Source of the DNA: Bryobacter sp. CoA8 C33
Lineage (GTDB): Bacteria; Acidobacteriota; Terriglobia; Bryobacterales; Bryobacteraceae
NCBI GenBank assembly: GCA_019931185.1
Contig: JAINDK010000050.1
Coordinates: forward strand, 62,001 to 126,000
Length of the DNA: 64,000 nt
Direction: 5' to 3'
Of this stretch, positions 26,883-36,690 are shown one piece after another; position 1 is the first letter of the stretch, and each line of letters begins with the position of its first letter. A program made the translations under genes and the position numbers. Under the pieces are notes generated by a model. It had not been told where the DNA came from. It ran no database searches and saw only the letters and a list, made by a program, of their open reading frames with translations.

Positions 26883-27856
26883 CTTCCCGCCCCGCCTGTA
26901 GCCTGCCGCATCATCCAGTTCAGCGCCACTTCCTCGGCCCAGAATCGCGGCCCCCGCCGGGCCAGGAACCCCACATGGCCTCCGTGCCGGGTCAGCAGGA
27001 GCCGCAAATTCGGGTTCTTTTCCGGGTCTGCTTTTTCATACACACGCAAGGGAATCAGCGGATCATCCGCGGCATGCAAAAGCAATCCCGGCACCGCGAT
27101 GGCGGCGAGGAAATTCTGGCTCGATTGGGTTCCGTAATACCCTTCCGCATCCCCAAAGCCGAACGCTTTCGATGTGAACTTGTCATCGAACTCGAGCACG
27201 CTCTTTACTGCGTCGAGCCCTGTCAGCGGAAACAAAGTGGGAAACTGCGCGGCCCGCCCGCGGTAGCGCGCCTTCAATCGTTCGATAAACTTCGTGGAAT
27301 AGACAAAGTTCCGCTTCTCCTGCATCCGCAGACAACATGCCATCAGATCGAGCGGCGTCGAGACGCTGACAACACCGGCAATGCCGAGGTTCCGCGCCGT
27401 TTGCCCCAATTCACCCGCCAACTTCAGCACGACATTGCCCCCGAGGGAATATCCCGCCAAGAATACGGGCCCCCGCCCCTGCTGTTTCATCCGGCTCACG
27501 ATCGAGAGCAAATCACTCGTCAGCCCCGCGTGATAGAGTGTCGGAGCCAGACCCTCGGTTCCCCCGCAAGTCCGCATGTTCAGCCGGTGCACGCGCAGGC
27601 CTCGCAGGAGCCCTGCTTGCGCCATGGATTTCATGTAACCGCTTTGGTGCGAGCCTTCCAGCCCGTGCAGCACGATCAACTCTCCCTTGACGGCCCCCTC
27701 CGGCTCATGGCGCATGGCCAAGACCTGAACCTGCTGCTCGGTCTGGTGCAGTTCTTTGATACCCGGATAGCGGTTTTCGTCGAGATTACGCGGCCAGAAA
27801 TTTGCCGCGATCGTCGCCAGATCACCCTGTCGAAATAGTGGCTCGAAAGACTCCAA
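26879..27856 (-). CDS. YheT-like alpha/beta hydrolase
   Basis: 325 residues. The AB-hydrolase 4 family pattern is clear: LHGLEGSHQSGYMKS (oxyanion region), HRLNMRTCGGTEG, nucleophile elbow GYSLGGNV, DDPLIP (Asp) and RHGGHVGF (His). This family (YheT, ABHD1/2/3) includes esterases with uncertain physiological substrates. No signal peptide. Located after the GAF-ANTAR gene, 20 bases downstream on the same strand. Confidence 0.88.
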   Translation of the reverse strand: MESFEPLFRQGDLATIAANFWPRNLDENRYPGIKELHQTEQQVQVLAMRHEPEGAVKGELIVLHGLEGSHQSGYMKSMAQAGLLRGLRVHRLNMRTCGGTEGLAPTLYHAGLTSDLLSIVSRMKQQGRGPVFLAGYSLGGNVVLKLAGELGQTARNLGIAGVVSVSTPLDLMACCLRMQEKRNFVYSTKFIERLKARYRGRAAQFPTLFPLTGLDAVKSVLEFDDKFTSKAFGFGDAEGYYGTQSSQNFLAAIAVPGLLLHAADDPLIPLRVYEKADPEKNPNLRLLLTRHGGHVGFLARRGPRFWAEEVALNWMMRQATGGAGS

Positions 27857-27876
27857 TTCTTACAGGCTAAACCCTG

Positions 27877-28626
27877 TCAGGCCTTTTCGTCATCTCCGTC
27901 GTCGCTCTTGCGAGCCAGTTCCTCAGCCAAAATGATGGCCTCGGCCAATTCCTTCATTGGCTTGCGATGCCGGCGGCTCTCGTTACGCAGCCGCAGATAG
28001 GCCTCTTCCTCCGTCAGCTTGTAGCGCGATTGCAGAATCCCCTTTGCCCGCTCGACGAGCTTGCGCGTCTCCAGTTGCCGCTTCATTTCCTCGGTCTCGC
28101 TCTGAAGCCGCTGATTTTCCTCGGCGAGAACTTCCTTGGCGATGGCAATTCCCATCTGTTCCCCGACGAAGGTCAACAGCGAGATTTCCTCGGCCGTGTG
28201 CGGATGGGGATCCCGGTGGTGCACGTTGATCACGCCGATAATCTCTCCCTGATTGATCAGCGGCACGGACAGGAATGCCTCATAGGTGTCCTCGACGAGC
28301 CCTTGGAAGCGCTTGAAGCGGTGGTCCATCGCGGAATTGGCACCCAGCGCCACCACGGACTTATGCTCGGCCACCCATCCCGTCACGCCTTCCCCAATCT
28401 TCATTCGCAACAGATTCAAATCCTGGGCGTGCGGCACCTGCGAGGCTCGCAATACAATCTCATTCGCCTCCTTCTCAATCAGGTACACGAGCGCGGCGTC
28501 ACAATTTGTAACCTGTACGGTAAGGCCGATAATCTCGCCGAGCATTTCATCGAGCGAACGCTGCGAACTGACAATGCTTGAGATGCGGTGCAGAAGTGCT
28601 ACTTGTGAAGTTTGCGGTTCGGTCAT
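27877..28626 (-). CDS. GAF-ANTAR RNA-binding regulator
   Basis: 249 residues from Met at 28626 (MTEPQTSQVALLHRISS). GAF domain about 15-165 (LVYLIEKEANEIV, MKIGEGVTGWVAEH, SVPLINQGEIIGVINVHH), then a short coiled coil and an ANTAR domain about 185-235 (LVERAKGILQSRYKLTEEEAYLRLRN is the core; shown here only as a locator). ANTAR proteins bind paired hairpins in nascent RNA and prevent termination. In-frame starts at 28650 and 28746 are possible. No obvious target hairpin pair is seen close by. Divergent from the peptidase gene with almost no space between. Confidence 0.88.
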   Translation of the reverse strand: MTEPQTSQVALLHRISSIVSSQRSLDEMLGEIIGLTVQVTNCDAALVYLIEKEANEIVLRASQVPHAQDLNLLRMKIGEGVTGWVAEHKSVVALGANSAMDHRFKRFQGLVEDTYEAFLSVPLINQGEIIGVINVHHRDPHPHTAEEISLLTFVGEQMGIAIAKEVLAEENQRLQSETEEMKRQLETRKLVERAKGILQSRYKLTEEEAYLRLRNESRRHRKPMKELAEAIILAEELARKSDDGDDEKA

Positions 28627-28627
28627 G

Positions 28628-29731
28628 ATGCTGAAATCCCTTCTTGACATGCTAGGCAATCGGCCTGAGCAACACAATTCAATCTTTTTATTGGCTCGAT
28701 GGACTTTTGTCGTTGCTTTCGCTGCAACACTTTGCCCGGCTGCCACGGCTCTGCGCTCTACTCACTTCGCGCTCTACTCGGGCGGGTTAACGGCCAAACA
28801 GGCGGAATCAAGCTTGAGCCGGCTCGAGTTGCTTCGTGCGGCTCTCATCGAGTTGCACGGTGATTCGTGGGTGCCGTCGGCCCCCGTGACAATCTTTGTT
28901 CCCGCGAGTGAGAAACAGTGGCATCGCCTTGCCGGTAATTCCGCTGAACAAGGGTACTTCCGGAGCGGCAGCCGGCGCCACTGGATCGTCGTCAACCCGA
29001 TGGCGCCCTTTTTCGACGACGTACTGAGTCATGAGTACGTGCACGCGGTACTCCACCAGGCACTTCCGAATCTTCCCACTTGGTTCGAGGAAGGGATTTG
29101 TGAATACTACTCCACACTGGAGCTTGAGCACAAGTCCGGCAAGAGCGAACTTCTGCTCGGGCGTCCCCCCACGCGCCGCCTGCGTCAGTTGAGGGGAGTT
29201 ATGCAAATCGAACTCGCCGCCTTGTCGAGAGCCCGTCTCGACGTCGATTCCTATGCGCTCGCCTGGGCCGCGACCTACGTCCTTTGGCCCTCCTGGCAGC
29301 CGGGGCAAGACTTCCCCGCCCGGATCCCCGTTGGCCCCTTCCCGCTCCGGCGCCGCCCATCCCTGCTCTCTCCCCGCACGACGGAACTGCACGCCCTGCC
29401 CGCTGTCGCCGTTAGGGAAATCGAAGCCGCCCTTGCGGCAAGCTTTCCTTTACTCGCCCTGCCGGCAGCCGATAATGCCGAACAGGAGTTCCTTTCCGGC
29501 TCGCGCCTGCTCGATTCCGGTCAACCCGCCGCGGCCCTGGCTCTGCTTGAGTCCGCCTGCCGCCAGCGCCCTTCTCAAAGCACCTGGTGGCTCACCCTCG
29601 CTTTCGCCTACCGTGAGCTCGGCCGATTATCCGATGCCCGCCAAACCATAGAGCGAGCCCGGAGCACCGCTGTCAACCAAACCGAGCGCGACGCCGCCGG
29701 CGCTTTAGCCAACAGTCTCGGCCCTCCCTAA
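28628..29731 (+). CDS. Secreted gluzincin-type peptidase with C-terminal TPR
   Basis: 367 residues from ATG 28628 (28649 is equally possible). Signal peptide about 19-42 (FLLARWTFVVAFAATLCPAATA), then a peptidase MA-like domain with the zinc motif SHEYVHAVLHQ and downstream WFEEGICEYY, whose Glu gives HExxH...E. The C-terminal 80 residues form a pair of TPR helices (ALALLESACRQRP ... ELGRLSDARQTIERA). Similar proteins are common in Acidobacteriota as secreted or anchored metallopeptidases. It converges with the next gene, overlapping by 4 bases. Confidence 0.82.
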   Translation: MLKSLLDMLGNRPEQHNSIFLLARWTFVVAFAATLCPAATALRSTHFALYSGGLTAKQAESSLSRLELLRAALIELHGDSWVPSAPVTIFVPASEKQWHRLAGNSAEQGYFRSGSRRHWIVVNPMAPFFDDVLSHEYVHAVLHQALPNLPTWFEEGICEYYSTLELEHKSGKSELLLGRPPTRRLRQLRGVMQIELAALSRARLDVDSYALAWAATYVLWPSWQPGQDFPARIPVGPFPLRRRPSLLSPRTTELHALPAVAVREIEAALAASFPLLALPAADNAEQEFLSGSRLLDSGQPAAALALLESACRQRPSQSTWWLTLAFAYRELGRLSDARQTIERARSTAVNQTERDAAGALANSLGPP

Positions 29732-30513
29732 TATTTCCTCGTCATAGTCATGTCCTGCAACCATTCCCCAAACCTGACAAACCAATCCCGCGCCACTAGG
29801 CTGGCTGCCCCCGGCTTGATTCCAAACCCATGCCCCCCGCGGGCATAAACATGTAACTCCACTGGCACCCCCGCCTTGCGCAGCGGCTCGAATACACTGC
29901 CGATCGCTGCAGCGGGGATCGGGTCATCGGCCGCCCACAGCAGGAAAGCTGGTGGCGCATTTGGCGGATACACAATCCCTTCGAGCATCCCCGGATAAAT
30001 CAAGATCTGCAGATCCGGCCGGGTTGCCGCATCCTCGAAGCGCGCCGCCGCCAGCGCGGCCAATTGTCCTCCAGCGGAAAAGCCCATCACGGCCACCTTG
30101 CCCCCAATCGACCGTTGCCTTACTAGGCGAATCGCCTGCTGCAAATCCGCCAGAGCATGCTTTTCCACGCTGTATGGGGAATTCTCCGCCCGGGCCAAGC
30201 GGTACTTCAGCACGTAAGCATTAACATTCATGCCTTCGAACATCCGCGCCACGTTGCGCCCCTCGTGCTCCACAGCGAGATGCCGGTGTCCGCCACCCGG
30301 GCAAATCACGATGCTGAAAGCACCCCCACGCTTGGCAGGATACAGAGTTAGGGTTGGATTGTGCACATTCGTCACCCGCTCGTAATCCCCCGCCCCGGTC
30401 TTCTTTTCGGGCTCATTGCGCCGCCCCTCGGAGCCCGGTGCGCCCTCCGGCCACACGGCAATCACTTCTTGACCCAGTAGCGGCAAAGCGATCCAGAGAA
30501 GCTCGGCAATCAT
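29728..30513 (-). CDS. Secreted esterase, BD-FAE/acetyl-xylan-esterase-like alpha/beta hydrolase
   Basis: 261 residues with a short signal peptide (MIAELLWIALPLLGQ). The opening AVWPEGAPGSEG and IVICPGGGHRHLAVEHEG, nucleophile GFSAGGQLA, Asp in WAADDPIP and His in GGHGFG are characteristic of secreted carboxylesterases often tied to polysaccharide deacetylation. No carbohydrate-degrading genes lie adjacent. Two hydrolases of the same superfamily sit within 4 kb but belong to different families. Confidence 0.86.
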   Translation of the reverse strand: MIAELLWIALPLLGQEVIAVWPEGAPGSEGRRNEPEKKTGAGDYERVTNVHNPTLTLYPAKRGGAFSIVICPGGGHRHLAVEHEGRNVARMFEGMNVNAYVLKYRLARAENSPYSVEKHALADLQQAIRLVRQRSIGGKVAVMGFSAGGQLAALAAARFEDAATRPDLQILIYPGMLEGIVYPPNAPPAFLLWAADDPIPAAAIGSVFEPLRKAGVPVELHVYARGGHGFGIKPGAASLVARDWFVRFGEWLQDMTMTRKY

Positions 30514-30533
30514 GATTGCCCTAATTTATCTCT

Positions 30534-32015
30534 TTAGCGGCTCAGCATGCTAATCGCGTACAAGCCGGCACTGAACAGCGCAGCTCCCAAGAACACCGTC
30601 ACCGGCAGCGTGAGAACCCAGGCAAGCAACATCGAGCGAACCGTGGCGACCTGCACCCCACTTCGGTTGGCCGCCATCGTCCCCGCGACGCCGCTTGTCA
30701 AGACATGAGTCGTGCTAACCGGTAAGCCCAGTTTGTCGGCCGCGAAAATCGTGCACATCGCCACCAACTCCGCGCTGGCCCCTTGCGCATAAGTCAGGTG
30801 ATCCTTTCCGATCTTCTCCCCCACCGTCACGACAATACGCTTCCAGCCAATCGTAGTCCCAATGCCGAGCGCCAAAGCGACAGCCACCTTGACCCAGAAA
30901 GGAATAAACCGGGTATTATCATCCAATTCCTTGCGGTAGATTCGCAATGCCTCACGTGCATCCGCGTCGGGAATCCGTCCCTGCTTGGCGAGCTTACCCA
31001 GGCTTTCATCCAGCAGATAAAGGTCACTGCGCAGCCGCGGCCGCTCCGCCCTCGGCACCTCGGACAGCCGTTTCAGATTGCCGAGCCGCCCGGCAACGTC
31101 CCGGTTTAACACCAGCACGGCCGTGCCAGTCTGCCGCGTCGGCGAAACGTTGGGCTTCAAGTAGTTCGACAACTCCACCGAGGCATCTCTCACACTCATG
31201 CCATTGCGGTCATATCGCTGTTCGAGATAGGCCGTTAGCTCGGAGGAATGGTGGAGCAAGGAGTTAAGATCCGCTGGCGTCGCCCCCTCGTTCAAGGCGA
31301 AACTCGCCGGCAGAATCCCGATCAGGATGAGCATCATCAACCCCATCCCTTTTTGGCCGTCGTTCGACCCGTGCGCGAAGCTGACCCCCGTACAGGTAAA
31401 GATCAGGATTGCCCGAACCCACGGCGGTGGTGGTTGGTCCTTCTCGGGGGCAGCATACAACTCCGGGTTGCGGATCACCGCTTTAGCCAGCAACAGCAGC
31501 AAGGCCGCGCAACCGAAGCCAATCAGCGGGGATACCATCAGGCTCGCGAAAACTTCCTGTGCCTTCGCCCAGTTCACCCCCTGCCCGTACACTTCCGAGT
31601 TCATCAGCGAGTGAGCCAATCCCACACCCAAAATCGACCCAATCAGCGTATGCGAACTCGACGCCGGCAGCCCCAAATACCAAGTTCCCACATTCCACAA
31701 AATCGCTGATACCAAAAGCGCGAAGACCATGGCCATCCCCGCCGCCGACCCCACATTGAGCACCAATTCGACCGGCAAAAGCGATACCACTCCAAAGGCA
31801 ACCGCGCCGCTCGAGAACAGTACGCCAAGAAAGTTCCACAAGCCGGACCATACAACAGCCACCGTCGGCTTCAGTGAATTCGTGTAAATCACGGTGGCTA
31901 CGGCGTTCGCCGTATCATGAAATCCGTTCACTACCTCAAAGCCAAGGGCAAAGACCAGGGCCATTAGCAGGAGTATTGCGGTCGATAGAGCTACCGGCTC
32001 GCCAAATAGTTCCAC
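30534..32015 (-). CDS. Inorganic phosphate transporter, Pit family
   Basis: 493 residues with about ten spans in two halves. Each half carries the family signature: GFEVVNGFHDTANAVATV near the N-terminus and SFAHGSNDGQKGMG in the middle, with a large hydrophilic loop (about 255-370) between. It moves metal-phosphate with protons. No pho-type genes or PhoU-like protein are next to it. The 114 bases upstream face the TonB-type gene on the other strand and probably hold both promoters. Confidence 0.93.
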   Translation of the reverse strand: MELFGEPVALSTAILLLMALVFALGFEVVNGFHDTANAVATVIYTNSLKPTVAVVWSGLWNFLGVLFSSGAVAFGVVSLLPVELVLNVGSAAGMAMVFALLVSAILWNVGTWYLGLPASSSHTLIGSILGVGLAHSLMNSEVYGQGVNWAKAQEVFASLMVSPLIGFGCAALLLLLAKAVIRNPELYAAPEKDQPPPPWVRAILIFTCTGVSFAHGSNDGQKGMGLMMLILIGILPASFALNEGATPADLNSLLHHSSELTAYLEQRYDRNGMSVRDASVELSNYLKPNVSPTRQTGTAVLVLNRDVAGRLGNLKRLSEVPRAERPRLRSDLYLLDESLGKLAKQGRIPDADAREALRIYRKELDDNTRFIPFWVKVAVALALGIGTTIGWKRIVVTVGEKIGKDHLTYAQGASAELVAMCTIFAADKLGLPVSTTHVLTSGVAGTMAANRSGVQVATVRSMLLAWVLTLPVTVFLGAALFSAGLYAISMLSR

Positions 32016-32129
32016 GTTGAGCTACCTCTAGCAGTTGACCAAATCTCGGGCGCCTGTAGCAATGTATTCATCAAAGATTCACAGAAGCTTGACGACGCTG
32101 TGCCACCATATCAGCATCCATTTTTTTGT

Positions 32130-35100
32130 ATGCCAATCACCCGCAACATGACAACCCTATTACTTGCAGCGATTTGCGCGATGGCCCAATTCGATTCGGC
32201 CGCCGTTCTCGGCTCCGTTCGCGATGAAAAAGGGGGTGCTATCGCCGCCGCCAAGGTTGTACTTCGCAACAACGATACGGGCATCGTTTTGACCACTGCT
32301 TCGTCCGAATCGGGAGACTACATTTTTCCCACCGTCCGTATCGGCAACTACAAAGTCTCCGCGGAAAAGCAGGGTTTCACGACCGCGGTCGCCGACAATG
32401 TCCTGCTCACCGTCAGCGCCCGCCAGCGGGTCGATCTTACGTTAAAGGTCGGCCAAGTGGCTGAAATCGTGACCGTCGAAGCAACCACGGCTCTGCTTGA
32501 GTCTGACAACTCATCGAAGGGCCAGGTCATTGCCGCCAAACAGGTGGTCGAACTCCCGCTGCAGGGCCGCTCGTACGCCAATCTGGCCCTGCTCGCTCCC
32601 GGGGTCCGCCAATCCCTATCCGGTAGTACGGGCTCTATCGCCTTCCGCCGCGAGGGCTCCTACAATGTCAATGGCCTCCGCTCGGTTTGGAATAATTTCC
32701 TGCTCGATGGTATCGACAATAATTTTTACGGCACCACTAATCAGGGCTTCTCGAACCAATCCATCCAACCCTCGCCGGACTCCGTCGCCGAGTTCCGTCT
32801 GATTGTGAATGCTTATTCGGCGGAGTTTGGCCGCTCCGGCGGCGCCGTGATGAATGTCGCCTCCAAGTCCGGCACCAACGCCCTCCATGGCGCCCTCTGG
32901 CACTTCCTGCAAAATGAAAAACTCAACGCCACCGGCTTCTTCAAGCCGACGCTCAACCAAAAACCGGTCAACAAGCGCAATCAATTCGGCGCCGCCGCCG
33001 GAGGGCCCATCCGCAAAGACCGGACCTTTTTCTTTGCCGACTATGAAGGCTCCCGCTGGGTCATCGCTCCCTTCTCGCTGCTCTCGGTTCCTTCCGAAGA
33101 CATGCGCCGCGGCGTTCTCCCGCTCGATGTCCGCGCCCCCATCGCTTTCACCGATTCCACCGGGCGGTCCATTGCCGCTGGTACCGTCTTCCCCGCGGGC
33201 AGCGCCATCCCCATGACCCGCTTTGCCCGCCGCGTGCTTGACGAACTTCCCCTGCCTAACCGCACTGGCACGGGAGCCCTCGCCATCGGCGCCAACTTTG
33301 GGGCCTTTGACCAGAACCGCCTCTTCGACGACAAAGGCGCCATCAAGGTCGACCACAACCTCTCTGAACGCATCAATACCTTCCTCCGCTATGCGCACCG
33401 GCGCCAGAATACTTTCGCTCCCGGTCTCATCACTGGCTTTTCCGGCGGCAATAACCTCGGCTTTCTCGACACCTTCAACCAGCAGGGCATCGCTGGGCTC
33501 ACGTGGTCGAAATCCGCCACCGAAGTCCTCGAATACCGCTTCGCCGTAACCCGCCTCGGCATGGACCGCCTCCCCGCCTCCGTCGGCGGCCCCTCCATGC
33601 GCGAACTCTTCGGCATCAGCGGCCTGCCCGAAGGCCCCCGCATCCAGGGCGGCATCACCCCCCAGGACATCCAGGGCTTCCCGCGCATCGGCCGCCAGTC
33701 CACCAACCCCCAAGCCCAATTCCCCACGACAATCAACTCCCGGCTCAACCTCTCAAAAAATATCAACCGCCACAACCTCAAGACCGGTTACGAACTACTG
33801 ATGATGCGCATCCTGGTCGATGACACCAATCCCCTATACGGGATTGATGGCTTCGGCGGCCTCTATTCGCGGCTGCCCGGCCAGAACCTTGGCGCCCTCG
33901 CCGGGGGCAGCGCCAACACGGTCCACTCGCTCGCCGATTTCTACTTTGGCGCCCGTGCATCCTACCAGCTCGCCACCCAGATCCAGGCCAATGTTCGCCA
34001 GCAGGCTCATTGGTTTTACCTGCAGGATGACTGGCGCGTCAACAACAAGCTCACGCTCAACCTTGGCCTGCGCTACGAAATGACGACCCCCGCCTACGAC
34101 GCCAACAACCGCCTTGCCAACTTCGACCCCAAGCAAAACCGGCTCGTCACCGCCTCCAGCGGCTCGATTGAAAACCGCACCCTACAGCGCCAAAGCTGGA
34201 ACAATTTCGCCCCCCGCTTCGGCGCCGCCTACCAACTGAACCCCAAAAGCGTTCTCCGCGGCGGTTATGGCTTCGGCTACAACTACTGGAACCGCATGGC
34301 TTCGGCCGAATACCTGGGAACCAACGCTCCCTTTGTCGTGCGCTTCTCCGCTCAAAACAGCCCCGCACAACTCAATAACCCCTGCGCCGGCAACAACTTC
34401 GCCAATTGCTTCCGCAGCCGCGAGCAGGGCTATCCCGTCAATCCGCCCTCGAATGTCATCCTCTACATGGATCGCAACACCCCCTGGGGTCATGTGCAAA
34501 ATTGGCACTTCACCCTACAGCGCACTCTGAACAAGAATACGCTGCTCGACGTTGCCTATGTCGGCAACCGTGCCGGCCATCTGCCGGTGCTCGGGGATTA
34601 TAATCAGGCCCGCCCCATCACCCAGGGAGAACTCAATCAGGGCCTCACGCCCATCGGCACCCTGCTGGCCCGCCGCCCCATCCAAGGCTTCGGCAACATC
34701 ACCGCCGTCATCCCCGATGGCTTCTCAAATTACAACTCCCTTCAGGTGAAGTTCGAACACCGCGGCGACTGGCTCACTGTGCTCAACTCCTTCACATACG
34801 GCAAGGCCATTGACACCGTCGGTCAGGTTCTCGAAGGCACGGTGGGCGGCAGCCCCAACCCCCAGGACATTCGCAATGTCCGCAACGACAAAGGCGTCTC
34901 CAGTTTTGATCAGCGCTTCAACAACACCACCAGCTTCGTCGCCGAAGTTCCCTTCGGCAAAGGGCGCAAATACGGCCGGGACCTGAATTCCGGCCTCGAC
35001 GCCATCCTCGGCGGCTGGCAGTTCAGCGCCATCGTTAACTCGCAGAGCGGTCTGCCGCTCAATCTCCGCTACCCCGACGCCTCCGGCCTCGTCTCCGACG

Positions 35101-35495
35101 GCCAGCCCGACTTTCTCGGCAATGTCGCGTTGCGCCCCAACATTCTCAATGGCTCCGCTGGCGTCCTCGCCCCTGCTGGGGAACGCACGTTCACTAATTA
35201 CTTCAACCGCGGCAACCTCGCGATTCCCCCGGTCACCAACCCCTTCGGCAATATCGGCCGCAACGTCGCCTACGGCTTCCCCCTTTACACCACCGACCTC
35301 GTCCTCAGCAAGAGCTTCGCCCTCCGCTTTCTCAACGAGGGCGCACGGCTCCAGTTCCGGGGTGAATTCTATAACTTCTTCAACAGGACGAACTTCAACG
35401 CCCCCGACACCAATCTAGCCAGCGCCAACTTCGGCCGCGTGACCAGCACCTTCGACCCTCGCTTTGTGCAGTTCGCCCTCAAGCTCCAGTTTTGA
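32130..35495 (+). CDS. Oar-like TonB-dependent outer-membrane protein with carboxypeptidase-regulatory domain
   Basis: 1121 residues from ATG 32130. Signal sequence ending near AICAMA; CarboxypepD_reg-like domain about 12-100 (SVRDEKGGAIAAAKVVL, GNYKVSAEKQGF); plug domain about 115-235 (VELPLQGRSYANLALLAPG, VNGLRSVWNNFLLDG); then a beta-barrel ending in an aromatic C-terminal strand (FVQFALKLQF). This architecture is the large paralogous family of Acidobacteriota, presumed to import glycans or other nutrients. No SusD or glycosidase gene adjoins it. The + strand is strongly C-rich here. Confidence 0.92.
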   Translation: MPITRNMTTLLLAAICAMAQFDSAAVLGSVRDEKGGAIAAAKVVLRNNDTGIVLTTASSESGDYIFPTVRIGNYKVSAEKQGFTTAVADNVLLTVSARQRVDLTLKVGQVAEIVTVEATTALLESDNSSKGQVIAAKQVVELPLQGRSYANLALLAPGVRQSLSGSTGSIAFRREGSYNVNGLRSVWNNFLLDGIDNNFYGTTNQGFSNQSIQPSPDSVAEFRLIVNAYSAEFGRSGGAVMNVASKSGTNALHGALWHFLQNEKLNATGFFKPTLNQKPVNKRNQFGAAAGGPIRKDRTFFFADYEGSRWVIAPFSLLSVPSEDMRRGVLPLDVRAPIAFTDSTGRSIAAGTVFPAGSAIPMTRFARRVLDELPLPNRTGTGALAIGANFGAFDQNRLFDDKGAIKVDHNLSERINTFLRYAHRRQNTFAPGLITGFSGGNNLGFLDTFNQQGIAGLTWSKSATEVLEYRFAVTRLGMDRLPASVGGPSMRELFGISGLPEGPRIQGGITPQDIQGFPRIGRQSTNPQAQFPTTINSRLNLSKNINRHNLKTGYELLMMRILVDDTNPLYGIDGFGGLYSRLPGQNLGALAGGSANTVHSLADFYFGARASYQLATQIQANVRQQAHWFYLQDDWRVNNKLTLNLGLRYEMTTPAYDANNRLANFDPKQNRLVTASSGSIENRTLQRQSWNNFAPRFGAAYQLNPKSVLRGGYGFGYNYWNRMASAEYLGTNAPFVVRFSAQNSPAQLNNPCAGNNFANCFRSREQGYPVNPPSNVILYMDRNTPWGHVQNWHFTLQRTLNKNTLLDVAYVGNRAGHLPVLGDYNQARPITQGELNQGLTPIGTLLARRPIQGFGNITAVIPDGFSNYNSLQVKFEHRGDWLTVLNSFTYGKAIDTVGQVLEGTVGGSPNPQDIRNVRNDKGVSSFDQRFNNTTSFVAEVPFGKGRKYGRDLNSGLDAILGGWQFSAIVNSQSGLPLNLRYPDASGLVSDGQPDFLGNVALRPNILNGSAGVLAPAGERTFTNYFNRGNLAIPPVTNPFGNIGRNVAYGFPLYTTDLVLSKSFALRFLNEGARLQFRGEFYNFFNRTNFNAPDTNLASANFGRVTSTFDPRFVQFALKLQF

Positions 35496-35500
35496 GCCGA

Positions 35501-35707
35501 ATGGCCGCCCTGAAACTCCCCATCCATCAGGCACAGCGGCAGCCTGGGCGGGGGAGATCGCCCTCAAGACCGTACTCTGGCAAAAATGAATGCGGAAATC
35601 GCAGCCGAACCAGCCGCGGACACAAACCGCATCACGATCGCGCCCTCGACCGCAACAAAGTCGTCGCCGCCCGGCTAAGAGTCGGCGGCGCCGGCATCTC
35701 CCTTTGA
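35501..35707 (+). pseudogene. Decayed gene fragment after the TonB-type gene
   Basis: A 68-codon reading frame starting 6 bases after the receptor stop. Its beginning (MAALKLPIHQAQ) and end (RNKVVAARLRVGGAGISL) keep the C-rich third positions of the neighbourhood, while the middle does not, and a second frame there (AAWAGEIALKTVLW) looks more coding. I read this as frameshifted remnants of one or two genes. No family is recognised. Confidence 0.35.
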
Positions 35708-35755
35708 CTTATTCCGCGATCGCCCTCCGCAATCGGCCTTACAAGTCCCGGAAGC

Positions 35756-36577
35756 ATGGCGTGCTTGTTGCTGCTGTCCCTTGCCGCTCTCCATGCCACA
35801 TCCAGCGAAGAGAAAGAAAGCGAAAGAAAGGCCCGCGAAACCGGGCAGTGCTTCGAGCAATTGCGCGGATTCTCTCTAAGCTGCTGGAGCACCAAGGCAG
35901 AATCTGGCAGCCCCGTCCGGATTGTCCTGTCCGGCAAAGAAAAACAGTAAGTTCCCATCCTCCCCCAAGAAGAAACGAACCGTTACTGGCGCGACATTGA
36001 GTGCGATTGGACTATAACCACCGGCTATCTCTCCGGCTGGGAATGAAACGTCTGCCACGAACATACCCATCTCATGGTCCGCCAAGCCGGCACATCAGCC
36101 TGTCGCTCTGGCTCAACGAAGGCCGCGCGGCGCAAGATCCAGATTGGCGATCTCAACCCCAGCCACTTCCAGGCAGTCCACACCGGCCGGATGCCCCCGC
36201 CCTCCCTCTTGGCCGTCCAACACGATTCCCTGGAATACAACGGCAAGCATACCGAGCAGTTCCACAACCAGTCCCGGGGCCGAACCCACATGCGGATGCT
36301 CGGGCGGGCAAACCGCAAAGCCCGTGCCTCCCTGCTGCCGCAGTTGGTCCGCGGCGCGCCCCGCGAAGGCTCCTTCGTCCATATGAATTGCTCCGGCGCC
36401 TCCCCGATCCTCCGCTTCGCTTCCGAGAAGGGCCTCGAAATCGAAATGCGTACCCCCAAGAAGATCAACTTCGCAAAAGCCCTCCGCGGCGAACGACTCA
36501 AACTCCTTGACCTCCTCGGCAGCCACCAAAACCGTAAAGTCAAACTCGATTGCGCCAAAGCCTGCGCCGGTCGGTAA
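35756..36577 (+). pseudogene. Disrupted secreted-protein gene with two in-frame stops
   Basis: One continuous frame of 274 codons broken only by TAA at 35948-35950 and TGA at 36044-36046. It begins with a good signal peptide (MACLLLLSLAALHA). High C/G at third positions persists across both stops, e.g. the stretch coding YWRDIECDWTITTGYLSGW. The last third (EGSFVHMNCSGASPILRF, EIEMRTPKKINF, RKVKLDC) resembles the small C-terminal domain that ends many Bryobacterales TPR proteins; that resemblance is from memory and modest. A recently inactivated gene is the simplest reading. Confidence 0.6.
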
Positions 36578-36690
36578 CGCGGCCAATTGCGCGCTACCCA
36601 ATCAGTCGATTGAAAGCCCGGCACTCCCCAAAGCCGCTGCGTGGTTGCCTCCCGCCCATCACTCCCCACCGGCGATAACGTTAAGGCGAA

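Noticed and set aside
32616-33719. 367-codon reading frame opposite the TonB-type gene
   Set aside because: Gly/Ala/Glu-rich shadow without signal, fold or ribosome site.
35876-36601. Minus-strand frames across the decayed tract (e.g. 35876-36085, 36113-36601)
   Set aside because: They read fairly protein-like, but third-position composition favours the plus frame, which also has a signal peptide.
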